From CAZNER01 sp964572065 (GTDB taxonomy: Bacteria; Patescibacteriota; Dojkabacteria; JAHIVN01), in the NCBI GenBank assembly GCA_964572065.1, contig CAZNER010000012.1:1-36078 (forward strand): a stretch of 36,078 nt of DNA. Reading direction: 5' to 3'. Shown piece by piece: positions 14,215 to 22,187 of this stretch. Both the position numbers and the translations under genes were made by a program. Under the pieces are notes generated by a model. The model ran no database searches. It was not told the origin of the DNA and saw only the letters and a program-made list of their open reading frames with translations. Each line of letters begins with the position of its first letter. Positions within the stretch are counted from its first letter, which is position 1.

Positions 14215-15735
14215 ATGCAAACACTTTATAGGAAATATCGTCCTCAAGATTTTAATGAGGTTTTTGGGCAAGAAGCAATTGTAAAAGTTTTAAAATTGCA
14301 GATAAAGGATAATAAAATAGGGCACGCATATATTTTTTCGGGTCCAAGAGGTACAGGAAAGACATCTTTAGCCAGGCTTGTTGCTAAAGCAGTTAATTGT
14401 AGTAGTATTAAAAATGGAAATCCATGTAAAAGATGCAACTCGTGTTTAGCGATAGAGAGAGGAAAGTTTATGGATTTGATTGAAATTGATGCGGCTTCAA
14501 ATCGCGGGATTGATGAAATTCGACGATTAAGAGAAAGAGTAAATTTTTCTCCAACAGAAGGTAAATATAAGGTATATATTATTGACGAGGTGCATATGTT
14601 AACAAAAGATGCTTTTAATGCTCTTTTAAAAACTTTAGAAGAACCTCCTAAACATGTAATATTTATACTTGCTACAACTGAACCTCATAAGATACCATCA
14701 ACAATTTTATCAAGATGTCAGAGATTTAACTTTGTTTTGGCTGAAGATGCAATACTATTGAAAAGATTACAGTATATATGTAAGAAAGAAAGGGTTGGTT
14801 TTAGTGATGATGCCCTTATAGCAATTGTAAAAAATGCTGGTGGGAGTTTCAGGGATTCCGAAAGTATCTTAGAGAAAGTTCTCGGTGCTATGGGAGTTCA
14901 AAATGACAAGAAGATAGATTTAGCTGATGTTAAAGAGATATTGGGTTTAGCAGCTGACAAGGAGGTCATTAAATTTGTAGATAAATTATTAGAAAAAAAT
15001 GCTAGTGGGAGTTTAAAGGTTTTTAATAAAATTTTTTCGTCTGGAGTGAATCTCTTTCAATTTATCAGGCAGTCTCTTGAGTATTTAAGAGATTTGATGA
15101 TAAAGAAGGTATCGAAAAATGAGGGGAAATTTTTAATTTCGGATTTAATAAAGGTCATAACAGAGTTTACAGAAGCTGAAAACAAAATGAAGTATACTCA
15201 GGTAAGAAGACTTCCGATTGAGGTAGCTATAGTTAAAATTTGTTCAGATGTAGATTTGGATAATGAAAAAGGATTAGATAAAGAAGTTAGTAGCAGACAA
15301 AGAGGTGGGAATAAAAGGAAAATATCGGGACTCGTAACAAATGCGATCTCAGGTATACCCAAAAAGATAAAGAATTCTCTAAATGATAAAAAGGTTGATA
15401 TAAAGATTGAGGATATAAAAGAGAAGTGGGAAAAGCTAATTAAAGATATAAAACCTTATAATCATCATTTATCAGCCTTTTTTAAAAAGGCTAGGCCTAT
15501 TAGATTAACAGGTTCGAATTTAGTTGTTAGTGTTCCATTTAAATTTCATAAGCAAAGAATTGAAGATATGAAAGCACAAAGAGTTTTTAATAAAATCTCG
15601 AAGGATTTATTTGGGATTAAATTGTGTTGTGTTTGTGAAGTAACTAATAAGACAGGAGAATCCGGTGATAGTGATGTAGAATTGAAGGGAAATAACAAGG
15701 TTATTTTAGAAGTCTTAGGAGATATTTTAGACTAA
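14215..15735 (+). CDS. dnaX: DNA polymerase III subunit tau/gamma (clamp loader)
   Basis: 506 aa. The N-terminus LYRKYRPQDFNEVFGQE is diagnostic. Walker A GPRGTGKT is at 43-50; zinc cysteines are C62, C71, C74 and C77; Walker B with IIDEVHML follows, then LATTEPHKIPSTILSRCQRF holding the SRC arginine-finger motif. The AAA+ and collar domains end near residue 370; a lysine-rich linker and a C-terminal domain (about 400-506) follow, so a tau-like form is encoded. It loads the sliding clamp at replication forks. First gene of the common dnaX-ybaB-recR set. A weak slippery string CAAAAAG at 15360-15366 is discussed under rejected items. Confidence 0.96.
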   Translation: MQTLYRKYRPQDFNEVFGQEAIVKVLKLQIKDNKIGHAYIFSGPRGTGKTSLARLVAKAVNCSSIKNGNPCKRCNSCLAIERGKFMDLIEIDAASNRGIDEIRRLRERVNFSPTEGKYKVYIIDEVHMLTKDAFNALLKTLEEPPKHVIFILATTEPHKIPSTILSRCQRFNFVLAEDAILLKRLQYICKKERVGFSDDALIAIVKNAGGSFRDSESILEKVLGAMGVQNDKKIDLADVKEILGLAADKEVIKFVDKLLEKNASGSLKVFNKIFSSGVNLFQFIRQSLEYLRDLMIKKVSKNEGKFLISDLIKVITEFTEAENKMKYTQVRRLPIEVAIVKICSDVDLDNEKGLDKEVSSRQRGGNKRKISGLVTNAISGIPKKIKNSLNDKKVDIKIEDIKEKWEKLIKDIKPYNHHLSAFFKKARPIRLTGSNLVVSVPFKFHKQRIEDMKAQRVFNKISKDLFGIKLCCVCEVTNKTGESGDSDVELKGNNKVILEVLGDILD

Positions 15736-15836
15736 TATATTCCCCATAATATGGTATACTTGAATTAAATTATAATACCTGCTTTAATAAGCATTGCATG
15801 TTTTATTTGAATATTTAAATTATTATAAATATTAAA

Positions 15837-16142
15837 ATGGGAGCAAATTTTGGTAAATTAGGAGATATTTATAAACTTCAGAAAGAGGCTAGAGCTATGA
15901 AAAAGAAGATGAAGGCTCTAGTTATTGAGGGAGAGTCGAGAGACAGCTCTGTGATTGTAAAGATGAATGGAACTAATGAAATTGAAGATATTGAGATTGA
16001 AAGAGATTTACTATCAGAAGCTAGGAAAAATGATTTAGTGAAAAGATTAAAACAGGCTTTTAAGTCAGCAAATAAAAGATTGCAGAAAGAGATGGCAAAG
16101 GATATGGATATTAATAAAATAAAAGGAATGATGGGAATGTAA
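15837..16142 (+). CDS. ybaB: Nucleoid-associated protein YbaB/EbfC
   Basis: 101 aa with the YbaB layout: an N-terminal helix with many charged residues (LQKEARAMKKKMKALVIEGE), a short beta sheet (VIVKMNGTNEIEDIEIERDLL) and a C-terminal helix ending in a glycine/methionine-rich tail (KIKGMMGM). The family forms dimers that bind DNA, and it is nearly always between dnaX and recR, as here. The gap of about 100 nt to dnaX is A+T-rich and may hold a second promoter. No Shine-Dalgarno is visible before the ATG. Confidence 0.9.
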   Translation: MGANFGKLGDIYKLQKEARAMKKKMKALVIEGESRDSSVIVKMNGTNEIEDIEIERDLLSEARKNDLVKRLKQAFKSANKRLQKEMAKDMDINKIKGMMGM

Positions 16143-16186
16143 AATTTGATATTTCTTGATTTGATCATTATATTACTTTTTGGGTT

Positions 16187-16792
16187 ATGAATGTTCTTCC
16201 TGCTAATGTACAAAAATTAATACAATATTTACAAAAGATACCTGGTTTAGGTCCCAAGTCTGCTGCAAGAATAGCTATGTTTCTCCTCAAGAGTCCAGAG
16301 AATTATACTAAAGAGCTTGGGAATATTATCGAGAGTCTTAATGACGATATTGTTTATTGTGATAAATGTTTTAATATTTCTACAAGTAATCCTTGTGATA
16401 TTTGTAGTAGTGAAGAGAGGGATAAATCAATAATATGTGTTGTCGAAGATTTCTTAGATGTTTTAGCTTTTGAGAATGGTACTGATTTTAATGGTTTATA
16501 TCATGTTTTAGGGGGTGTTATATCACCGGTAAATGGGGTAGGACCTGAAGATATTACTATCAAACAGTTAATAGCAAGATTAGATGATTCTATTGAAGAG
16601 GTGATTATAGCTACTAATCCTAACATTGAGGGGGAAGCCACAGCTATGTATATAAAAGAAGAAATTGACCAAATAGCAAGTAATAAGATTAATGTTACGC
16701 GTTTAGCCCGAGGTCTTCCTAATGGAGCAGATTTAGAATATGCCGACAAAAATACTCTAAAAAAGTCATTTGAAGGCAGAACGAATTTTTAA
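16187..16792 (+). CDS. recR: Recombination protein RecR
   Basis: 201 aa, full length. The helix-hairpin-helix IPGLGPKSAARIA is at 18-30; the zinc finger cysteines are C58, C61, C70 and C73; the Toprim domain begins at IICVVEDFLDVLAFE and contains ATNPNIEGEATAMYI; the C-terminal Walker B-like region has the conserved TRLARGLPNGADLEYAD. RecR acts with RecO, and often RecF, to load RecA onto gapped DNA. It lies 44 nt after ybaB. The start ATG at 16187 agrees with the usual RecR N-terminus, about eight residues before the first helix. Confidence 0.96.
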   Translation: MNVLPANVQKLIQYLQKIPGLGPKSAARIAMFLLKSPENYTKELGNIIESLNDDIVYCDKCFNISTSNPCDICSSEERDKSIICVVEDFLDVLAFENGTDFNGLYHVLGGVISPVNGVGPEDITIKQLIARLDDSIEEVIIATNPNIEGEATAMYIKEEIDQIASNKINVTRLARGLPNGADLEYADKNTLKKSFEGRTNF

Positions 16793-16816
16793 CACTTTTA
16801 CTTGAGAGATATTTAT

Positions 16817-16844
16817 TTGCATTTGGCGATTTCCTCTGTATAAT
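16817..16844 (+). promoter_or_regulatory. Promoter of cca
   Basis: TTGCAT (16817-16822), a 16-nt spacer and TATAAT (16839-16844). The predicted start near 16851 leaves only about 10 nt before the ATG at 16862. Confidence 0.65.
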
Positions 16845-16861
16845 TTTCCTAGTTATTTATT

Positions 16862-18286
16862 ATGGACACTAAAAATATTAAATTACAAATACCAGATTAT
16901 GTTTTTGAGGTTAGTAAACTTCTTAACGATCGTGGATTCAAAGCTTTTCTAGTTGGGGGAAGTGTAAGAGATATAATTATGTTTAGAAAACCTAAAGATT
17001 ATGATGTGGGTACTAGTGCAAACCCAGAAGAAATATTAGATATATTCCCTAAAGCTATATCTACAGGTGCTAAATTCGGTTCAATAATAGTATTAGTTCA
17101 GGATAAGAGTGGAGAATCACACGCTGTAGATGTTACTACATTTCGGATAGAAGAGAAGTATATAAATTCTAGATGGCCAAGTGTTGTAAAATTTACAAGT
17201 GATATTGAAGAAGATCTATCACGTAGAGATTTTACGATGAATGCAATTGCTATAGATTTGAGTAAGATAGATAAAGAAGGAGATATATTGTTAGATCCGT
17301 TTAAAGGCCAAAAAGATATAAAAAATAGATTAATTCGTGCTGTTGGTGTTGCAAAAGAAAGGTTTACGGAAGATGCTTTAAGGGCTTTGAGAGCTTGTAG
17401 ATTTGCTTCTGTTTTGGGATTTGAATTGGATGGTGAAACTAAAGAAGCAATTAAAGAGGTTTTAACAATGATTGATAATTTATCAGCAGAGCGAGTGCGA
17501 GATGAGTTTCTAAAGATATTATATGATTCTCCAAAGCCCTCAGTTGGTTTAAAATTAATGAAAGAGACAGGAATTATGAAGATATGGATACCTGAACTTT
17601 TAGAGGGTGTTGGAGTTGATCAACCTATATATCACAGATATGATGTATTTGAACATACGATGCGTACAGTTGATATTGCTGAGGATAGTGTAAAATTAGC
17701 AGCGCTTTTTCATGATATTGCTAAACCTAGAACGAAAAAAGGAAAACATTTTTATGGGCATGATGTTAAGGGAGCAAAGATGACAAAAGAGATAATGGAA
17801 AGGTTGAGATTCTCAAAGAAAGAAATAGATAGGGTAGAGAGATTAGTTAGATGGCATATGTTTTATTTCCCTTATGACGAGGAAGATTATAAAAAAGGAA
17901 AGAAAAAGATGAGAAGGAGAAAGCATGTTGGTGAATGGGGAGATGCAGCAATTAGGCGTTTTGTTAGAAATGTTGGAGGAAGTGAGTCTATTGATGATTT
18001 GTTTAAACTTAGAATAGCAGATGCATCATCTAATCCAGATAATATTTTTGATAATAAAGAGATAGAACTTTTACAAAAGCGAATTGGTAATGTTTTCAAA
18101 AAAGATATGGCTTTAAAAGTTGAGGATCTTGATATTGATGGAAATGACTTGAAAAACATTGGAATGAAGCCGGGACCTGGAATGGGAGAGATATTAAGAG
18201 ATTTGCTTGAAGTTGTTATAGAGGATCCAGTATTAAATGATAAAAAGAAATTATTAGATATTGTTAAGGAGAAGTATTTAAGTTAG
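16862..18286 (+). CDS. cca: CCA tRNA nucleotidyltransferase / poly(A) polymerase family with HD domain
   Basis: 474 aa. The nucleotidyltransferase head has FLVGGSVRD (about 29-37) and the catalytic DYD at D47-D49, then the conserved RRDFTMNAIA and EDALRALRACRFA motifs of class II enzymes. An HD domain follows, with H265 and the HD pair H284-D285. The enzyme adds or repairs CCA at tRNA 3' ends; a poly(A) polymerase role cannot be separated by sequence alone. Two of the three tRNAs in this window lack an encoded CCA, so such an enzyme is required. It has its own promoter with a very short leader and lies 45 nt upstream of the beta-CASP RNase gene. Confidence 0.93.
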   Translation: MDTKNIKLQIPDYVFEVSKLLNDRGFKAFLVGGSVRDIIMFRKPKDYDVGTSANPEEILDIFPKAISTGAKFGSIIVLVQDKSGESHAVDVTTFRIEEKYINSRWPSVVKFTSDIEEDLSRRDFTMNAIAIDLSKIDKEGDILLDPFKGQKDIKNRLIRAVGVAKERFTEDALRALRACRFASVLGFELDGETKEAIKEVLTMIDNLSAERVRDEFLKILYDSPKPSVGLKLMKETGIMKIWIPELLEGVGVDQPIYHRYDVFEHTMRTVDIAEDSVKLAALFHDIAKPRTKKGKHFYGHDVKGAKMTKEIMERLRFSKKEIDRVERLVRWHMFYFPYDEEDYKKGKKKMRRRKHVGEWGDAAIRRFVRNVGGSESIDDLFKLRIADASSNPDNIFDNKEIELLQKRIGNVFKKDMALKVEDLDIDGNDLKNIGMKPGPGMGEILRDLLEVVIEDPVLNDKKKLLDIVKEKYLS

Positions 18287-18331
18287 ATTTGTCAATTTTA
18301 TTTATAGTTAATTTATTTTAAGGAATTTGTT

Positions 18332-19750
18332 GTGAAAATTAAATTTTTGGGTGCTACTAGGACTGTTACTGGTTCATGTTATTTATTAAAAGTTGGGGAT
18401 ACTAAGTTTATGGTTGATTGTGGGATGTTTCAAGGTGTTGGAATTGAGAAAAGGAATTATGAAGAATATGAATTCGATCCAAAATCTATTGATTTTGTTA
18501 TATTAACACATGCACATTTGGATCATTGTGGGTTGCTTCCTAAATTATATAAAAATGGATTTAGAGGACAAGTCTATACGACTCCCCCTACTAGTAAAGT
18601 AGTAAAGCTCATGCTTTTGGATTCAGCAAAAGTTCAAGGTTATAAATCTGAAGAAATCAACAAAAGAAACGAGGAAGGGTATATGTTAGTGAAAGAAATG
18701 TCAGATGAAGAGATAAGATTAAGTAAACCAATTTATGATGTGGTTGACGTGATGGGGTTATTTAAGCATATTAAAGTAATAAATTTTAATAGAAAGTATA
18801 AGATTAATAAAAATATTGAGTTTAAATTTTTAAGGGTAGGACATGCCTTGGGTGCTGCGAGTATAGAGATGTGGATACTTGATAGTAATAAGAATAAAAA
18901 GTTGGTTTTTTCTGGTGATATTGGGAATTCACAATCACGATTAGATTCGAATTTTGATTACCCTAACAGAGCACAGTTTATAATTACGGAATGTTTATAT
19001 GGAGGGAAAGAACATTCGGATAGAGGGAAAGATGAGAGTAAATTAAAAGATGTAATTAATAAAACCATAAAGAGAGGGGGTAATGTAGTTATTCCCTCTT
19101 TTACATATCAAAGATCTCAAGAAATTCTTTATACTTTAAAGCTGCTTATTAAGGATAAGAAAATACCTAGAGATATAAAAATCTATTTGGATAGTCCTTT
19201 AGCTATAAAGATTACAAATGTTTATAAGAAATATTTTAACTATTTAAATCCTGAAATTGTAAAAAGTGAAAAGAGTGGTAGAAATATATTTTTCTATAGG
19301 AACGTTATACAAGTAAAAGATAGCCGTATGTCGAGGTCAATCAGAAAGAAACGAGGTGCAGTTATTATAGCTGGTCATGGAATGTGTGCTGGTGGTAGAA
19401 TAATTTATCATTTGATTGATAATCTTGATGATAGAAGATCATCTATAGTATTTATAGGGTTTCAAGCTGAAGGCACGTTGGGTAAAAAAATAGTTGATGG
19501 AGCTAAGGAGGTTTTTATTGATAAGAAGAAAGTTAAGGTAAAAGCTGATATTGTTAAATTGTTTTCATTTTCAGCACACGCAGGTCATAATGACTTAATG
19601 ATGTGGTTGGGGAGTTTTAATAAGAGGATTATAAAAAATATCTTTCTAGTACATGCTGAAGAGGATGTAAGTTGTAGTTTCCGTCGTTTGCTTACTAAGA
19701 GAGGTTATCCTGTTGTTGTGCCAAAATGGAAAAAGGATTACAATTTATAA
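18332..19750 (+). CDS. MBL-fold beta-CASP ribonuclease (CPSF/YSH1-like)
   Basis: 472 aa starting at a GTG, preceded by AAGGA at 18320-18324, an acceptable ribosome site. The metallo-beta-lactamase core has the metal motif H60-x-H62-x-D64-H65, then GHALGAA and FSGDIGN. The beta-CASP insert has the motifs around TECLYGG, PSFTYQRSQEILY and IIAGHGMCAGGR, and the C-terminal FSFSAHAGH and VHAEE motifs complete the active site. The family cleaves RNA as endonuclease and/or 5' or 3' exonuclease, close to archaeal and eukaryotic CPSF73-type enzymes and the bacterial RNA-specificity MBL group. It lacks KH domains and is not RNase J-like in length. It lies 22 nt upstream of the isomerase gene, so probably shares its transcript. 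Confidence 0.92.
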   Translation: MKIKFLGATRTVTGSCYLLKVGDTKFMVDCGMFQGVGIEKRNYEEYEFDPKSIDFVILTHAHLDHCGLLPKLYKNGFRGQVYTTPPTSKVVKLMLLDSAKVQGYKSEEINKRNEEGYMLVKEMSDEEIRLSKPIYDVVDVMGLFKHIKVINFNRKYKINKNIEFKFLRVGHALGAASIEMWILDSNKNKKLVFSGDIGNSQSRLDSNFDYPNRAQFIITECLYGGKEHSDRGKDESKLKDVINKTIKRGGNVVIPSFTYQRSQEILYTLKLLIKDKKIPRDIKIYLDSPLAIKITNVYKKYFNYLNPEIVKSEKSGRNIFFYRNVIQVKDSRMSRSIRKKRGAVIIAGHGMCAGGRIIYHLIDNLDDRRSSIVFIGFQAEGTLGKKIVDGAKEVFIDKKKVKVKADIVKLFSFSAHAGHNDLMMWLGSFNKRIIKNIFLVHAEEDVSCSFRRLLTKRGYPVVVPKWKKDYNL

Positions 19751-19772
19751 ATAAATTAATATCTATTAAACT

Positions 19773-20720
19773 ATGAATAAAAAGTATATTGAAGAGATTG
19801 AGAAGATAAAAAAAGATATTAAGGATATAAAAATACAAGGTGCAACGAATTTAGCTAGAGCTGTTGTCAAGGGGATAAGAATTATTATTAAGCATTATAG
19901 AATAGATACTGCTAAACTAAAGAATGAAATAATAAAAGTAGGGAAAGATCTTAGTTTAGTGCGTGAGAATGAACCTCTTGCCAGAAATTTTGTGAAATAT
20001 TTATCTTACAGGATGAATGAGAAAAATGAAGAAAAAAATCTCAGAGATATAGCAAGTAGAGCTTGTGATGAATACTTAGCTTTGATTGAAGATTCAAAGC
20101 TAAAGATTGTTGAATTTGGGACAAAAAGATTAATTCCAGAGAGCGTTATTCTTACTCATTGTCATTCAAGTACTGCGGTAAATATACTGAAGAATGTTTC
20201 AAAGTTAAAGAGTGTAAAGAATAAGAAATTCAAAGTTGTCGCAACTGAGACAAGACCTTTATATCAGGGTAGAGAAACTGCAAAAGAATTATATGAGGCA
20301 GGAGTAGATGTTACTTTAATTGTAGATTCTGCCTGTGCTTCATTTATTATAGATGACAAGCATTTACCTGTAGGATCAGTAATAGTTGGATGCGATGAGC
20401 TATTCATAGACGGGTCATTTATTAATAAAGTAGGGACTTATTCTATCGCTTTAGCTGCTAAGAAAGCAAAGGATGAGTTATTCGTGGCCACTTCTTTATT
20501 AAAGCTTAATATAGAAGACAGTGGTATAAATCCTAGGATTGAACAGCGTGATGCTAGCGAAGTTTGGAAGGAGAGTCCTAAAGGATTAAAGATAATTAAT
20601 TCGGCGTTCGAAAAGGTTGATGCCCCATATGTTACAGAATATATGACAGAAGCCGGTGTTATTAAATCAGGACAATTATTAGCAAAAGCAAAAATATTAT
20701 ATCCGTGGTTATGTATATAG
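19773..20720 (+). CDS. e2b2: Ribose-1,5-bisphosphate isomerase (eIF2B alpha/beta/delta family)
   Basis: 315 aa of the aIF-2B/MtnA superfamily. Isomerase residues are present: the catalytic cysteine C130 in THCHSST and the aspartate D208 in GCDELFIDG, followed by NKVGTYSIALAAK. C130 and D208 match Cys133 and Asp202 of the characterised Thermococcus enzyme. The N-terminal helical domain (1-110) matches ribose-1,5-bisphosphate isomerases rather than MtnA. It converts ribose-1,5-bisphosphate to ribulose-1,5-bisphosphate, the substrate of the RuBisCO encoded next. A methylthioribose-1-phosphate isomerase is less likely because of the flanking rbcL and AMP phosphorylase. Confidence 0.93.
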   Translation: MNKKYIEEIEKIKKDIKDIKIQGATNLARAVVKGIRIIIKHYRIDTAKLKNEIIKVGKDLSLVRENEPLARNFVKYLSYRMNEKNEEKNLRDIASRACDEYLALIEDSKLKIVEFGTKRLIPESVILTHCHSSTAVNILKNVSKLKSVKNKKFKVVATETRPLYQGRETAKELYEAGVDVTLIVDSACASFIIDDKHLPVGSVIVGCDELFIDGSFINKVGTYSIALAAKKAKDELFVATSLLKLNIEDSGINPRIEQRDASEVWKESPKGLKIINSAFEKVDAPYVTEYMTEAGVIKSGQLLAKAKILYPWLCI

Positions 20721-20756
20721 TCTAGCTTACTGTAATATTTTTCATAAATTATTCTC

Positions 20757-20785
20757 TTGTGTATACCTGATTTTTTTATTAAAAT
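20757..20785 (+). promoter_or_regulatory. Putative promoter of rbcL-AMP phosphorylase
   Basis: TTGTGT (20757-20762), 17 nt and TAAAAT (20780-20785) in the 106-nt gap between the isomerase and RuBisCO genes. It suggests that rbcL and the phosphorylase can be transcribed apart from the isomerase. Confidence 0.45.
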
Positions 20786-20826
20786 GGTAGAAATTCATTA
20801 ATTATTTTTATTAAGTAAAACTGTCC

Positions 20827-22170
20827 ATGGGTTATAGCAAAAAATACTCATATTTGTCACTAGACCAAAAGTGTAATTTTTCGACTAATATAATTGTTAC
20901 TTTTTATCTGGAATCAAGAGGTAATTTTAAAGAAGCAGCAGAAGCAATAGCGGCTGAATCTTCTATTGGAACATGGACTGATACGAAATTTTTAAAAAGA
21001 GATTTATTTGAAAGTTTGGCTGCTAGAGTTTTTGAAATAAAGGAATTGTCTGAGAAGACGGGAGTTATAAAAGTTGCTTATCCTATTGGTTTATTTGAAA
21101 GGGATAATATACCTCAGCTTCTTGCTGATGTAGCCGGAAATGTTTTTGGTATGAGAAGTGTTAAGAATCTTAGAGTAAGGGATATAGATATTCCTGAAAT
21201 TTATACTAAAGCTAATAAGGGACCAGCTTTTGGTATTAGCGGGGTAAGGGATATCTTGGGGGTTTATGATAGACCTTTATTAGGTACAATAATAAAACCA
21301 AAAGTGGGTTTAAGAACTAAACAACATGCTAAGATAGCCTACGAGGCATGGATTGGAGGAGTTGATATTGTTAAAGATGATGAGAATCTTACGGATCAAG
21401 ATTTCAATCCTTTTTATGATCGAGTAAATCAAACTTTAGAAGCCAGAAGAAGGGCAGAAGAAGAAACGGGAGAGAAGAAAATGTATTGTCCTAATATATC
21501 GGGAAGGATGAGTGAGATGTATGCAAGGGCTAAATTTGTTAGAGATATGGGAGGCAGAGCAGTTATGATGGATATTATTACAGTCGGGTTTTCTGGTGTG
21601 CAATTTATTAGAGATCAACAAATAGGTTTAGTTATGCATGGACATAGAGCTATGCATGCAGCGTTTACAAATAATGACAAACATGGAATATCAATGCTTG
21701 TGATAGCTAAATTAGCAAGATTGGCAGGTATAGACCAGCTACATACTGGTACTGTGATTGGGAAGATGGAAGGGACAAAGGATTCTGTACTTCAAATAAA
21801 TTCTTTTATTAGGAAACCTTGGTTTGCTATTAAACCAACATTTCCTATTGCATCTGGGGGGTTGTATCCCGGCTTAATTCCAAAGTTAGTAAGATTATTA
21901 GGAAGAGATATTATTATTAATTTAGGAGGAGGAATACATGGACATCCGGATGGAGTAATAGCAGGAGCTAGAGCTTCGAAGCAAGCTTTAGATTCTGTAT
22001 TAAAGGATAAGAAGATTGCGGAGTATTCTGAGAATCATGAAGAGTTAAAGAAAGCGATTGAAATATGGGGAACAGGGGAAGATAAGGATTTGGGAGATAG
22101 TCATAAGAGTAATTATTTTCATTCTTTGGTGAAAACTAAGGGATTGAGTCTTGTTAAAGAAAAGAAGTAA
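20827..22170 (+). CDS. rbcL: RuBisCO large subunit, form III type (III or II/III)
   Basis: 447 aa. Residues needed for catalysis are present (spinach number in brackets): E44 (60), T49-W50 (65-66), N105 (123), K157 (175) and K159 (177), carbamylated lysine K183 (201) with metal ligands D185 (203) and E186 (204), H273 (294) and R274 (295), H306 (327), loop-6 K313 (334), S343 (379), and the phosphate-binding GGG at 367-369. It should therefore be a true carboxylase, not a RuBisCO-like protein. KDDENL around the active lysine fits form III better than form II (KNDE). No small subunit, phosphoribulokinase or carboxysome gene is in the window, which fits the AMP pathway and not the Calvin cycle. 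Subtype needs a tree. Confidence 0.96.
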   Translation: MGYSKKYSYLSLDQKCNFSTNIIVTFYLESRGNFKEAAEAIAAESSIGTWTDTKFLKRDLFESLAARVFEIKELSEKTGVIKVAYPIGLFERDNIPQLLADVAGNVFGMRSVKNLRVRDIDIPEIYTKANKGPAFGISGVRDILGVYDRPLLGTIIKPKVGLRTKQHAKIAYEAWIGGVDIVKDDENLTDQDFNPFYDRVNQTLEARRRAEEETGEKKMYCPNISGRMSEMYARAKFVRDMGGRAVMMDIITVGFSGVQFIRDQQIGLVMHGHRAMHAAFTNNDKHGISMLVIAKLARLAGIDQLHTGTVIGKMEGTKDSVLQINSFIRKPWFAIKPTFPIASGGLYPGLIPKLVRLLGRDIIINLGGGIHGHPDGVIAGARASKQALDSVLKDKKIAEYSENHEELKKAIEIWGTGEDKDLGDSHKSNYFHSLVKTKGLSLVKEKK

Positions 22171-22187
22171 TTTATTATAAATAATTT

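Noticed and set aside
15358..15390. Possible programmed -1 frameshift in dnaX: CAAAAAG at the end of the collar region, with a TGA soon after in the -1 frame, which would give a gamma-like product of about 390 aa.
   Set aside because: The run has only five A, it is not the A-AAA-AAG heptamer, no stable stem follows, and no close upstream Shine-Dalgarno is present. In A+T-rich DNA this can be chance.
20827..22170. RuBisCO-like protein (form IV) without carboxylase activity.
   Set aside because: All active-site residues I can align to true RuBisCO are kept, including the carbamylated lysine, its metal ligands and the loop-6 lysine.
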